DNA from: Jackrogersella multiformis
Taxonomy: Eukaryota; Ascomycota; Sordariomycetes; Xylariales; Hypoxylaceae
DNA: 64,000 bases
Assembly (NCBI GenBank): GCA_902806575.1
Contig: CADCXD010000009.1
Coordinates: forward strand, 2,728,001 to 2,792,000
Direction: 5' to 3'
The notes under the pieces are model-generated. The model had not been told where the DNA came from. It saw only the letters and a list, made by a program, of their open reading frames with translations, and did not search any database. The position numbers and the translations under genes were made by a program. Below, piece after piece: positions 23,153 through 34,265 of this stretch. Position 1 is the first letter of the stretch. Every line of letters starts with the position of its first letter.

Positions 23153-25932
23153 CTAAGAGTCGTAAGACCTGATCTGTTTGTCCCTGAACACAATTTCCTG
23201 GGCCTTCAATGCATCTTTAAATGCCGAAGTGTTCGTAGAGACCAAGTAGAGATCCTTTCTTTCTAATTTTCTGTGTTCCGCATGTGCAAGGCCCATTGCT
23301 GTAGAGACTATATTTCGTATCTGTCTACCATTGAATGGCTTACTGGAGCCCTCCTCAAGAACCCATGTCTCAACCCTATCCCAATTGTCAATCAAGTCTT
23401 TCTGCTTCAGCTTATGAAGGAACTCCAAGAATATCTCCTTCTCCTGATGTTTGTCTAGGTCATTGTACTCAATAGCGACATCTATATAATGTCCAGTTAG
23501 AACCCCTTCCAGGATGTCAGATATGAAGCTAAATCAGATTAAAACTTACGGATCCGGCTTTGAACGGCTAAGTCGAATGACTTCAGGCGGTTCGTTGTTA
23601 GTATCAAGATTCCATCATAGTACTCGAGAGACTTGAGAAGCACTGGTTTATAGTCAGCTCAGGCCACGAACAGGAGTGCTGCTAATTAGCCTTACCCGAA
23701 ACGATGGTGTTGCGTTGTATGTTAGCACGATAGGTATCTCTCGCCTCAAGGAACACATCAGCCTCGTCGCTATTGATATGTTATTAGAAACCCCATATCT
23801 TGAAAACGGACTAGAAAAAAACCCACAAGAGAAGGACTGCTTTCCAAAGTCCGGCTAGATCGAAGACCTTTTGGAGATTAGTCTCGACTTTACTGCCCTC
23901 TAAGCCAATATCTGATACTCCCACACTGAACAAAGGTTTTCCGGCCAATGAGGCCACACTCTCAGCCGTGAGGGTTTTTCCAACACCGGGAACACCCCAC
24001 AGTAATATTATCAGGCCTTTTCCCTTGCCGGGGATATAGTCCGTGATATTCTTTTCGCCATGAGCGATGACTGACTTCGATATGATGTCCTTGTCTTCTT
24101 GTTTTAGTTGTAGCTTATGATGGAAGTTCTCCTTATTGGCCTCTCCAGGCAGTCGGAGATTTGTGACTTGCACCTGCACCCATTGTTTCTGGTCAAGTGA
24201 ATACCCAAGAACCCTAGGAGGAAAGAGTAGATAATTTTCGTCTTCGAAAAGTTCTTCCTTCGGGAGACGCTTATCCCAGGAGTATCGGCAGAGACCATCA
24301 TATTTACGCTTGCAGTCAACGCATGAGCATTCTACCAGGCTTGACTGGGGCAGGTCTCCAAGTATGGCGGCAGAGTAAGGTTGGTATTGGAAGTAGGATT
24401 TGAAATCAACTACCACTACACCTTTGATCTGTAATTGAGTTAGAAACAATTAACCGGTGCCCACCTCTAAGAGCTTACATGTGACATAGATGGAGAGCCT
24501 CTAGCATTACCTAGTGGGTTGCTTAAAAGAGAAGGCGTCGCTCGTGTAAGAGTCTAATTCATCGTCCATTTGAGTAGGTGATCGGAAAAGGCCACTGCCC
24601 CTGTGATAGTACGCATAGCCGTCATACTGAAAGGTCTGTTTGCCTTGTGGCGCAGTGCAGTAGCCGAAATATTGCTTCCCTCTTTTGATCAGCTTGTCTT
24701 TCAGCCTTCGGACAGCTTCATGACTGGGCGGCTCTGCGTCGGTATGATAATCCAAAGGGTAAAAGTTGAGTTCACTTATCTTCTTCGTGTCTGGAAAGGG
24801 GGGGATCTGCATGACATAAGACACCCGGTTGAAACGCGATTAATCCCAGCCGTGACTGCAGGCGGTTATAGAGAACACTGAATCTTCATCGTCAAGAGTC
24901 GACATGGCAACAGACTGTACGAAGAAGATTTGATATTCGTTGAGGAAGGGCTTCGCGACTACCAGTGTCCCTTTTGGGAAGAGCGCCCAGACGCAATCGA
25001 ACGTGATCATCTGGCTTTTTCGGATTTTCTCTTTGGACTTGAAGTACCGATCTAAGGTCTCGTCTCCGGATGCAGTTGAAAGTAGCGTGAGGATCTCCCT
25101 TAAATCCCTTCCAGCTTGTTTCTTCGTCGGATCACTGTCATTCTCATAACTCTCTGCTGCCTTCTCAGCCTTATCCCAACTGTGGATGAGACCCGAATAA
25201 GGAGACCTTATTGTTGCAACATCTTCGAAGGCCAAGAACTTAGAAGTTACTTCCGATAGGAGAATTCGCAAGGATGGAAAGTCGACATCTATTTCAGATC
25301 CCTTCGCCTTTATGATGGTCTCCCCTTGGACTATCTGGACCTTTAGGAACTTCCTGAATGTAAACGCACGGGTCTTGATGGAGGTATTGGTCTGATTCTT
25401 GGGTGAAATTATACTAGGCTTCTCTTCGTTCTCTCCAGTCTCAGGGTTAAGCTGGTTGAGGACAACTCGGTATCGAGATTTTTCGTCGCCGTAACCGCCG
25501 ACTGTTGCCTTGGAAGCCCCATGACCAATGGTATTTGCGACAAGCTTTTGATACTTTAAAACCATCAGTTAAGCAAAATTTATATTAAGAAGTCATGGTT
25601 CTAGACGTCTGAGTTACCTGCTTCTCAGTGCTTTTTGGTTTTAAATCGTCGGTGGAAGGTACCTTCACGTTTTTAGCTCTTATAGTTATCTTCATGGGTC
25701 CTAATAATAAGGGATGTATCTTAGTGAGGATGAATACCTACCTTTATTTGAACTTTTGATGTAGACGATACAAGGGAATCACTCGTTCGAGCTTCAAGCT
25801 CAGCAACCCGACGCTCAAGTAACTGGACATATTTCCTTTCGAGCGACGATAATTGCGTCTCTAGATCTTTCTAAGAGATGGTTAGTGCGACGATTCTTCA
25901 TCTATTGGAGAAAATTGTACATCTGTTGGCAT
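23153..25932 (-). pseudogene. AAA ATPase with N-terminal DUF7025-type domain, disabled by a stop and a frame shift
   Basis: Readable exons are 25932-25921 (tentative start), 25870-25738, 25700-25618, 25553 to about 24510, 24428-23827, 23769-23696, 23642-23550 and 23481-23153. The N-terminal part has a coiled coil (LEARTSD, ERRVAELE) then a DUF7025-like domain. The C-terminal AAA module is complete: Walker A GVPGVGKTLTAE, Walker B AVLLFDEADVFLE, sensor 1 ILILTTNRL and an arginine-finger-like QSRI. These fungal proteins are presumed remodelling ATPases of unknown substrate. Two lesions: an in-frame TAA at 24842-24840 inside otherwise continuous family sequence (HGWD-stop-SRFNRVSYVM), and a loss of phase between about 24560 and 24507 before the next donor at 24478. 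No intron of suitable length and phase removes the stop. Confidence 0.72.
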
Positions 25933-26621
25933 TATAGCATAAAACTTAGATACCTATTATTTCTCCAATTTTGTTACTACTATCGTAAAGGTCTGGTGCA
26001 GAACATTCCTATGGAAGTTTAAAATGTAGAAACTACAGATCAACTCAAACGGAATAAATCCCTCAGTCAAATTTTGCAATAAGGCTTTTGGGTGTGACGG
26101 ATATGATAGAAAGCAAGGTGATTCCTTCTTGTCGCTGCTATTATTAGTATAAGTGCAAATCAATATCGCAACCTTGTTATATCACCACCTTCACGTACAC
26201 CCCTGTTTCAACTATAAATTGGAGAGTCCAGTTTAGCCCGAGAGATGTAAGCTATCCGAGAGGCGTTCCCACCTGAAAGGTGTGATAATGTTGTTATCTC
26301 GTAAATATGGATCTTAAGTGGCTGGATGCCCTCTCTTAAACTTGAAAATGCAATTATTCGTAAGCTGATATGTACTCATGTAAGTTGAACTCGAAAGTAA
26401 TCTAAAAGCGGCGTGAAATGATTGTGTATCATACAAGCTAATCACTTACCTAGGCAGGTAGTTCCGGGGAGTTCTATGGATGAAAGTCATTGTGTTTCCT
26501 TTACTCGGAGCCGAGATCAGGGGTATCGTTTCATTGATAGAGCAATATAGAACTAAATCATCTCCGCATAATTACGCCGGAACATCTTGGGAACTATGAG
26601 TCCTGACTTTTTTCGTTATTA
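25933..26621. other. Intergenic between divergent broken genes
   Basis: No gene supported. A 68-codon frame on the minus strand (26163-25957) has no motif. Contains ACCTAGGCAGGTA near 26448 and would hold both promoters of the divergent AAA and DUF7708 genes. Confidence 0.5.
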
Positions 26622-28497
26622 ATGGCCAGCACAGTTGTCATTAGGGCTAGAAAGGACGACTGGGCCGAGTGGTTTAGCGGTGAATCGTCCCGAGAAGCCA
26701 AAATAAAATTCAAAGAGGGCGAACATATTGATGTTCCTGTCGTTGACAAAGATGTCACGCGGGAACTCATTCGCGTAACTGAATGTGATGTTACTACGAA
26801 TGAAAAAGAGCTTCGTGATAAACTAAAGACATTGAGCTTGGCAGAACTTCAAGCCTACGTTACTCGAGAAAAGTGTCACCTTCAACAAGAGGAAGCCGCA
26901 TGGAAGAACAGGCGACGAAAGGGCTTAAAACGGATTACAACTGATCTACAGCCATTTACGGAGACGTTCGATAGGTTTCTGAAAGGCTACTCAGGGGTCA
27001 TAGAAATCGCACAGTTTGCAGACAAGACGTACGGGGGCGCAGCTGCCGCCTCATTAACGATATTATTCGCGGTATATTTCTATATTTTCAAATATTCTTA
27101 TCACGATTTGGGATCGGCGACTAATTAATCTTTAGACAATTAAGCTAAAGTCTGCGAACGACCACACTATCTAATCCGCCATGACGCACATCGTAGATCG
27201 TCTACCTGATTTCAATATCTACCAACAAATCTATGCTGACGATGAGTTGGGGGTTATGTTGGCTACGGCGTATACGGACATCATTATATTTGCACGAGAA
27301 GCTACTATCTATCTACAAGGTCACGGAATCAGTGAGTATTTATTTGGTCCTAAATTCGAGTGATTCATCGGCCTTATTGTGAGGCAGTGAGGGTGCTTTT
27401 CAGCATGGCTAAGCCCCTGACATTTCAGGGGTTACAGGACCAAATGTTGGTGAACTTCGGCAGAATCAGAATTAGGTGTGATACTCTGCTAGCACAGAGA
27501 GTGGCAGACCTAGCCGAAACAAATACAGGCAAATTAACAGAGTTACTGCTGCTGATAGGATACCACTAATAAATTATAGGTCTCCTTAATGAATTGAATG
27601 ATGTGATGAATGAGCTGAAAGAGGCAAAGGAGGAGATACGTGGTATGCCGCCTTATATATGAACTGTCTTTTCTTCGTTAATCTTGCGCTTCATTAATGC
27701 TCACGCTTGGTAACTCTCCATACGAGAAAGGATGATGATTCAGCCAAAGCATTGAATAAGCTCCTAGGTCGCGAAATATCCGAGAGCAAAACCACCCGCG
27801 CGGCTCGGCGCATCAATAGGAGAAAATTCCTTGCGGAGTTATTCGATGGGGTGAATAATGATTTCTCAACTATGACCCTTCAGGACCTCATGGAGACGCC
27901 ACAATATCAGATGTGGAAGCGGGCCGAGTCCTCTTTGCTCATTATTCATGGTCGTAGTGGTGTGGAGCTTGGGCAGCATTCATGGCTTTCGCCTTGCGCC
28001 CTTGATTTGGTTGATCATCTTCGATCATCTGGTAGTAGTCACCTCGTCGCTTATCCAAAATGTGCTGAGAGTATTCCTTTAGAAGAAGTATTGAAGGACA
28101 TCATATCAGAAATTACTGATCTAGACCGACAAACCCTTCGAAGAGGGAGTGATGTACAGGACATTAAAGAACACGTAGGGGGTCAAAATATTGGCCATGG
28201 GCTAATTGAAGGAGCAGCTAGGTTAAAGCTCTTCTTACGGTGACGAGCCGATGTCATTCACCAGTCTCCATCATTATTGACCGACCAGAAATCTGTCGGC
28301 GCGAGGAACCAGGTCACATGTGGTTATTTGTGAAATGGTTGCTAAACGTGGTAAAGGGAGCAACCATTTGCCTGAGAATCCTAGTAGTTCTCAAAACTGA
28401 ATTGTGGGATATAAATGAAAGGAAACCTGACATTGATCCGCACGATTCGAAGTCGAGGAAGTTGGTTATATTGGAAAAAAATCAAGTTGAGCTATAA
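26622..28497 (+). pseudogene. DUF7708 / P-loop fungal protein (STAND-like), degraded
   Basis: The order of pieces follows a large family of fungal proteins: an N-terminal lead and coiled region (26622 on, MASTVVIRARKDDWAEWF), a DUF7708-like block (IVDRLPDFNIYQQIYADDELG, split here as IVDRLPDFNIYQQI and later FAREATIYLQGHG), MAKPLTF, a helical linker LLNELNDVMNELKEAKEEIR, and a degenerate nucleotide-binding start (LLIIHGRSGVE) followed by WLSPCALDLVDHL and SIIIDRPEIC. Several joints work: intron 27049?-27140 region to phase 0, and GTGAGT at 27331 to the acceptor at 27391. But an in-frame TAA sits at 27172-27174 just before the DUF7708 core, one joint would need a GC donor near 27530, and the frame shifts between about 28200 and 28260. 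The Walker A lysine position is not conserved (GRSGVE). I read it as a pseudogene of a non-self-recognition-type protein; function of the family is unproven. Confidence 0.65.
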
Positions 28498-29398
28498 AAT
28501 ATTATGTATCCGGGAACAATTGGCGAATATGTACTGTTAGGTAACGGTGTGTGACAAAATGGTAGTGAGCTAGGTGAGGTCATTAGGCAGACTGAGTTTG
28601 ACAGCTAGAATTAGCAAAGCGATGAGAATTTGGCAGATCTGACGAAAGTAAAAGTATCCCGCGAAGGATATTTTATCAGGATTGTAAAGAAGAGCTTCTC
28701 GGTATGTTTTCAACTGTAGGTTCCTTGGGTAAACCGGTTACGAAAACGAAAAGTACCTAGGCTGTCCACTAGCCGCCCATAGAGTTAAAAGAGCATGCCA
28801 GTTCTTAAAACTTACGTGATTCAGCGGAGAGTCCGATCCCGTACGTGGAAATCGCTAAACTGCCAGAAATCCGGTTGGAAGGTTCACCGGAAGTTCCATG
28901 ACAAGCAGTGCTACCGGACAGTAGAACTCTTCTCGGTCTTTGGGGGGAGCTTCGAGACAGCAGCTTAAAGGAGCCGTCGCCTTTGATGGTGTCTGTGTCC
29001 ATTCCCATGAGCGGACCTTTCCAGATTGTCAACACCGTTGACTACCTCGTATATTATGATTATCAGGCTTTTGAAAGGGTTTGAAGCCGAGATCGTGTGG
29101 GATGAGACAGGAAAACTCACCACGGACACCTGCTGGAAAGATGTAACAGAGCAACAGACTCAAAAGCGGGAAAGGAGGTCGAGATGCTCTGAGAGACTTG
29201 GTGCTAATAATGGCCTGTCATTCTTCAGACAAGTTTAGGAGAGAAGCGGGCGGATCGGCGATGGGAGCCATGAGATTAGCATGGAGAAGGTGATATACAT
29301 AAATATGAGAATGGTAATATTTCAAAACTATGCCTTAGAACCCATTGCAATGGTGTTGGCGAATAAAAACCACCAACAAATACTGCCTATTTATCCCG
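28498..29398. other. Intergenic, no gene recognised
   Basis: A 76-codon frame on the minus strand (29035-28805) and a 70-codon plus-strand frame (29026-29238) show no family motif. A 23-bp sequence at 28655-28677 recurs at 37682-37704 (see separate entry). One CCTAGG copy near 28753. Confidence 0.45.
28655..28677. repeat. 23-bp dispersed repeat, copy 1 of 2 in the window
   Basis: TATCCCGCGAAGGATATTTT plus ATC here, and TATCCTGCGAAGGATATTTC plus ATC at 37682-37704: 21 of 23 positions agree. The core TATCC-x-GCGAAGGATA is an imperfect palindrome. Both copies are intergenic. It could be a protein-binding site or the relic of a small repeat family. Confidence 0.45.
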
Positions 29399-30534
29399 TT
29401 AATCATACCAAGTTCTAACTTTAGATCTAGGTCTTTTGTCTGTCTGGCCAGCCGCCTGGATAGCCTTTCGACAAGATGCGCAAGCAGTCTTTCCACATTG
29501 TGGGCATTGAAGAGCGAATCGATTTGTCCTTGTTGAGCAGTTCGAACAGAGATGAGGGCCGTCGACCTTTTTCCACCAGCCCCTATGGGTGCAGGATGCT
29601 GCTTCATCCTTTTTACTTTGAGTGCGCTGACGCTCTTGAAAGACCCGAGAGGATTCTTCTGCTTTCCGTTTCCATGTCTCCCACTCGGAAGCCCTCCTAG
29701 CCGCCTCAGCTTCTTCTTCCTCTCGACGAGCCTTTTCGCGTCTTGCATATTCTTCCTGCTGCCGCTGTGCCTCTCTTCGCCATGCCGCTGCCTTTTCTTC
29801 TTTCCATTTGTTGATCTCAAGTGTGATCTTATCAATCTCATCTTGGGTGCCTTTTATGAGAAGCTCGAGGAGTGTGACCTTGTCTGTCTGCCTTTGCAAC
29901 TCCTTCTCCTTGATTCGTTTCGCCGCAATTCTGTCTAGACGACGGCGGTCTCGTTCTCTTGATTTTTCCTCCCGCTGTTGTTGTGATCCTGGCATCATGG
30001 ACGAGAAATATCCCCACCAACTAGACTCTTCGGCGGCGTCTCTCTTCGCGTCTTCATCCAACTTCTGGATCTCTCCTCGGATTTGGTTGAGGTTTCGCAT
30101 GACCTCGGAAATGTCATATTCCTTACTTCGCTTCTCTTGGTATAAATGGCCACGCTTCAATTCTCTTTCGCGGTTCTTCTGCTCGGATGAGTCGTTGCTT
30201 GTTGTGCTGGTATTATTATAACATTTGGCTCCGGTGGTCGGACCATTACTGGTAGGAGTGGTCGGAAATTGAAGGTCATATACCCTTCGTCGAGTAGGAT
30301 CGTATAAGGTTGAATATGCGGACTCGAGCTATCGAACAATTAGTTGACCTTGTAACTATAGTAAAGGGTATATACCAGCTGGAACTCGGCCGTCGCATTT
30401 GGGTTTCCAGGGTTCTTATCTGGATGCTTGATCCTCGCCAGCCTTCTCCAAGCGACCTTCAGGGTCTCGGCATCAGCCGTTCTGGCGACGCCTAGAACCG
30501 CATAGTAGTCATCTGTTACGGCTGAAGGAGCCAT
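29399..30534 (-). CDS. J-domain (DnaJ-like) protein with coiled coil and C-terminal zinc-ribbon
   Basis: Two exons, 30534-30376 and 30328-29399, with a 47-nt intron (30375-30329, GTATAT...CGATAG) inside the J domain; 362 aa. The J domain occupies residues about 7-78: DDYYAVLGVARTADAETLK, the HPD tripeptide in IKHPDKNPGN, and AYSTLYDPTRRRVYD. HPD predicts stimulation of an Hsp70 ATPase. The middle third is a highly charged Arg/Glu coiled coil (QRQQEEYARREKARREEEE). The C-terminus has Cys pairs CSNC and CPQCGKTAC plus CASC, a probable zinc ribbon that could bind a client. This fungal architecture has no named orthologue that I recognise. It sits alone between the decayed cluster and an interstitial telomere repeat. 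Confidence 0.88.
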
Positions 30535-31368
30535 AATCAGTGGTCATCTCAATGCGACTGCACTGGCAAGGATAATTCGGAGTTTGGCGAAGCTTCGAGC
30601 TCAAGAATTGAATGCTGAAAAGATGCAGAGGAGAGGTCATTTGATCTGTAGGCTGCTGCCTGCAAAGTTTGGAGATGTGATAACGCGAGCTCATTGGTGA
30701 AGAACAAATCGTGTTACAGCATGTACATACACGCAATCTGATTTAATCGCTAATGTCGTCAAATCATAGAGCTTCTTACCGTCCGACTTCCATAAGCCTA
30801 CGATGAGCTCTACGGAAATAACAACTAGCTGTTGAAGCCAAAGGTACCTCGACGGTTCCATTCGAAACATTTCAGTAGGTATAAAATTAAGGGGTATAAT
30901 CGAACCGGAACAATTTATAATACTACCTACCTAGGTAGTGATGTGCCGGTGTTTGTGAACTACCAAGGCCGATTATTAGGGGAAGCATTTACGCCATTGA
31001 GAACTTCCACAGTTATGAGATCTCACGCAAACGGTGGTACTCATTTCCCTATATCAAGAATTGGTCCGTATTTTTACCCTGGATGCACTAGCCTTCCCAC
31101 GCCAAAAATACAGCTTCCGCGAAGACACGGTAAAAATCTTACATTTCAGGGTTAGGGTTAGGGTTAGTATACAAGCAGTTACTTTTAGATGTGGTCTTTG
31201 AGAATGCACCATGTAATGGGCATCTAAGAAAAGAACACATGTAAAATAAAGTAATGAGTTTTAATAGGTAACTAGAAACTAGGTATTTGGTGCCAGAACT
31301 CGATTAGTTTAATATCCATTTTCGAAACATCCGTGATGAGCATAGCGCACAGGAGAGTGGCCTCATAT
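30535..31368. other. Intergenic with interstitial telomeric repeat
   Basis: A 107-codon plus-strand frame (30832-31155) runs into the telomeric repeat and has no family resemblance, so I do not call it. CCTAGG copy near 30928. The interstitial telomeric array lies at 31149-31167. Confidence 0.5.
31149..31167 (+). repeat. Interstitial telomeric repeat (TTAGGG type)
   Basis: The sequence GGGTTAGGGTTAGGGTTAG holds about three units of the fungal telomeric repeat TTAGGG with the G-rich strand on plus. It is internal, not at a chromosome end, since protein-coding genes flank it on both sides. Possible origins are a telomere-capture repair event, an old fusion, or a telobox-type regulatory element. 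Confidence 0.8.
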
Positions 31369-32471
31369 TTAAGCTTTCTTTAAGAATGCAATAGTGTTCA
31401 TCTGCCTTGGATCTCCCACACTGAGACTGATATCTTTGAACTCCTCGAAGTCTTTCTTCAAGTTCTCGAGATCCAGTGAAATCATACCATAGGAATCGGG
31501 GCCAAGTAGAAGCCGAATTGGGATTCGCTGCCCGCGATTCACAACCTCATATAGAGCGGCTGTAACGGAGTCTGGCTTACTCCAAGCGGTGCGGTTTTCC
31601 GCGTTTGTTAAGTAAGCCTTCATGGTATTGGTGGGATAAGCCGGGTTGGCATAAGCTGGATGTCTTCTGGACATTATCTTCATGGACGAAGTCGCGAAAT
31701 TTGTTTCTACACCACCGGGCTCGATGATACATAAGTGTACTAAATAGGTGGTTAATTATGGTAGTAATGTGTGAGTGCCTAGGTAGGTATTTGACATAGG
31801 CGACGAAGGGCTGGTAGAAAAGAAAGGAGGAAATAAAAATGCCGAGACTTACTATTCCATTCCACAGGGAGCTCTTTCGCAACGGATTCCGTCCATCCTT
31901 CAACTGCGAACTTGCTAGCGTGGTAAAACGCGCTTCCAGGAAAGCCCATGAATCCGCCCATTGACGTTATATTAACAATCACACCTCCCTGCTGACCCCC
32001 ATTCTTAGGGTTCTCGTCCCTCATGATTCCTATAGCTCTCTTGGTTACATTGACCGTGCCCCAGAAATTTGTCTCCAATTGTGCACGACTTTCTTCGTCT
32101 GAGGCCGCCTCAGTGTCACCCAGGAGTTGGTATCCCGCGTTGTTTACGACAACATCGATGCGGCCGAATTTGGCAAGGGTATTTTCCAAGGCTGCCTCGA
32201 TAGCCGAGCTTGATGTGACATCTAGTGCAAGCTTGAGAGTGTTGGGACCGTCTGGGATGCTTGATAGAGACTCTGGGTTCCGAGCTGTAGCCACGACCCG
32301 GTTCGAGGATTGCGCAACAAGTTTTGCCAACGATAGACCGAGACCTGAGGAGCAACCGGTAACTGAACACATAGTTAGCATGTATGGGCAAGTTTACCCG
32401 TAAAGAAGATACATACTAAACCACACTGCATCTAAAGGCAGATGATACGGCTTCGAGTTTGAGGCATCCAT
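31369..32471 (-). CDS. Short-chain dehydrogenase/reductase, classical type
   Basis: Three exons, 32471-32417, 32362-31853 and 31739-31369, give 311 aa with all phases closing; the first intron has a GCTAAC branch site. Joined start: MDASNSKPYHLPLDAVWFIT. The coenzyme motif is TGCSSGLG, followed by LDVTSS (adenine-binding Asp), NNAGY, the active-site Ser in ITSMGG and YHASK (Tyr and Lys of YxxxK), then IEPGGVETNF after the active site. It is expected to be a cytosolic NADPH-dependent oxidoreductase; the substrate cannot be inferred. Unlike the dehydrogenase at 21.1-22.0 kb it has no lesion. Confidence 0.92.
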
Positions 32472-34265
32472 AGTTAAGTAGGGATATTCTTTTTTCAAGC
32501 TAACAGGTACAGATATTGACTTTGATGTGTTATCGAGAAGCTGTAAATACGGAACTGCCCTTGATATTTATATTCATTTTCGCAGATATATCAAAAGTTT
32601 TAGGGTGTGATAAAAGCTAAAATTATATAAGCACCTAGGTATACATTGATCTTCTTTCATATGACTGGGGTCTATCACATCTCGAAATAGCCAATGTACT
32701 AAAAGGGATACTCGTCATCGCATCGAAACCACATGCATTGTATGTTAGGAACTGGAGATCGGAATATTATGCTTTTAAAGTCCATTAAGCTGCATTAAAC
32801 CCGAGAGTCCGGCGACCTGCAGTGGGCCTTTTATACTAAAGCATGCCTAGGTACCCTTATTACAATTAGCGGTTACTATTTCTGGCTTAGTATATAATCT
32901 TTCGATAATCGTAAATATTATCCCCGAAATACGAACAAACCAATTAAAACACACTTAAGGGATTAGCATATGCCTTTTACGGGTTTTGGTAAGTCACTTT
33001 AGCCAATTAAAGGTTTCGTATATTAAAGAATAGTATTATATGTTTAAAGTTAATTCCATGTAGCTAAAACTCTTTAACTTATCAAGTTTTACGTAAATAC
33101 CTACGTGATAAGTATAAGTTATTAGCAGCGACGTTCATGATAATTCCTTTGTCATAAGGCAAACCTTGTAGTACGAGTAATAGTGGCATTATTGCCCGAG
33201 GAGCTACAAATATATTTCTATAGATTGTGATATACAAGGTATAGGGACGTTGTTTTATCCACGATGTCTTAGGTGAATCCCTTTCCACGGAGTACACTTC
33301 AACAGGCCGAACCCTCCGTCTGGTTCATCCTCGATAGACCAGGCTTCTGGTACTTTCTTCCCTTGTGTGACAAGTGCCTTTCTTAGCCAAACCATGACAG
33401 GAACACATTGACTTTCAATGAACTAGTGTAGTTACTTAAGACTGCTTTCCTATCTAATGCATGTCGCCCGAATAATACCCAATGCGGATTCACATGCTCG
33501 AGAGATAGCCCCAGCCGTACCAATGTTTACGAATCGCTCCTGCTATCACACGTTTCTCCTCCGTTCCGCACTTTCAAACACCTAGGCAAATATTTCAGAG
33601 TGACGTTAACAAAATGGAAAGAGTCTGGTGTTACTAGAATCCAGATAAATTTGTATGTCAGCAGTCATGTCAATCCGTGTCATTCATCTGCCCATTCTGT
33701 CGAGTACCTAGGTAATCTTCGGGCGGTGATCGTTACGGCCCATCTTGCCTTTCTAGATACGAGCGGTTCATTAATCAGTCACTTACATTTGAATCACATG
33801 TTACGCAAGAGCAGTTGTCAAGGCTCGATTACTAATTTGGTCTCATGTTGTTTCCATGCGGTATATGTGTCCCGTTGGCTCGCCCCCGTCTTCATCCGGC
33901 ACATACTTAAGTATATCCAATTTTGTTTATAATAAAACCGACTTATTTCAACCAACTAGCAAGCCGAAATACGGAGCACAAGCGCAAGTGGACTCACTGA
34001 AATATCTATTCACTTAAAAATGACTCCTTCATTAACCCCAGCTATATTTATGTTTTAAAAGTCATGTTATCATAAGAATAAATGATTACTGATTTAAGTA
34101 CATAAAGGAAATACATGCTTTAATTATGAGTTAAAACGTACCTTAATAAGTAATAAACAACGCCCGCTTACGAGGTAAAACAAGACTTGATGGTAATTAA
34201 CGTTCTGCTAAAACATTATTACTTATCAGCATAATTCCATCTATCAAATTAATGTTGTAGAGAGA
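32472..34265. other. AT-rich gene-poor stretch
   Basis: About 1.8 kb strongly enriched in A and T with scattered CCTAGG copies (32630, 32848, 33580, 33706). A 110-codon plus-strand frame at 33600-33932 has no motif. No gene called. The composition is compatible with decayed repeat DNA. Confidence 0.5.

Noticed and set aside
28805..29238. Two short frames on opposite strands
   Set aside because: Neither shows a motif, a spliced continuation or family-like composition.
30832..31155. 107-codon plus-strand frame before the telomeric repeat
   Set aside because: No family resemblance, and the frame ends inside the TTAGGG repeats; typical of a chance frame.
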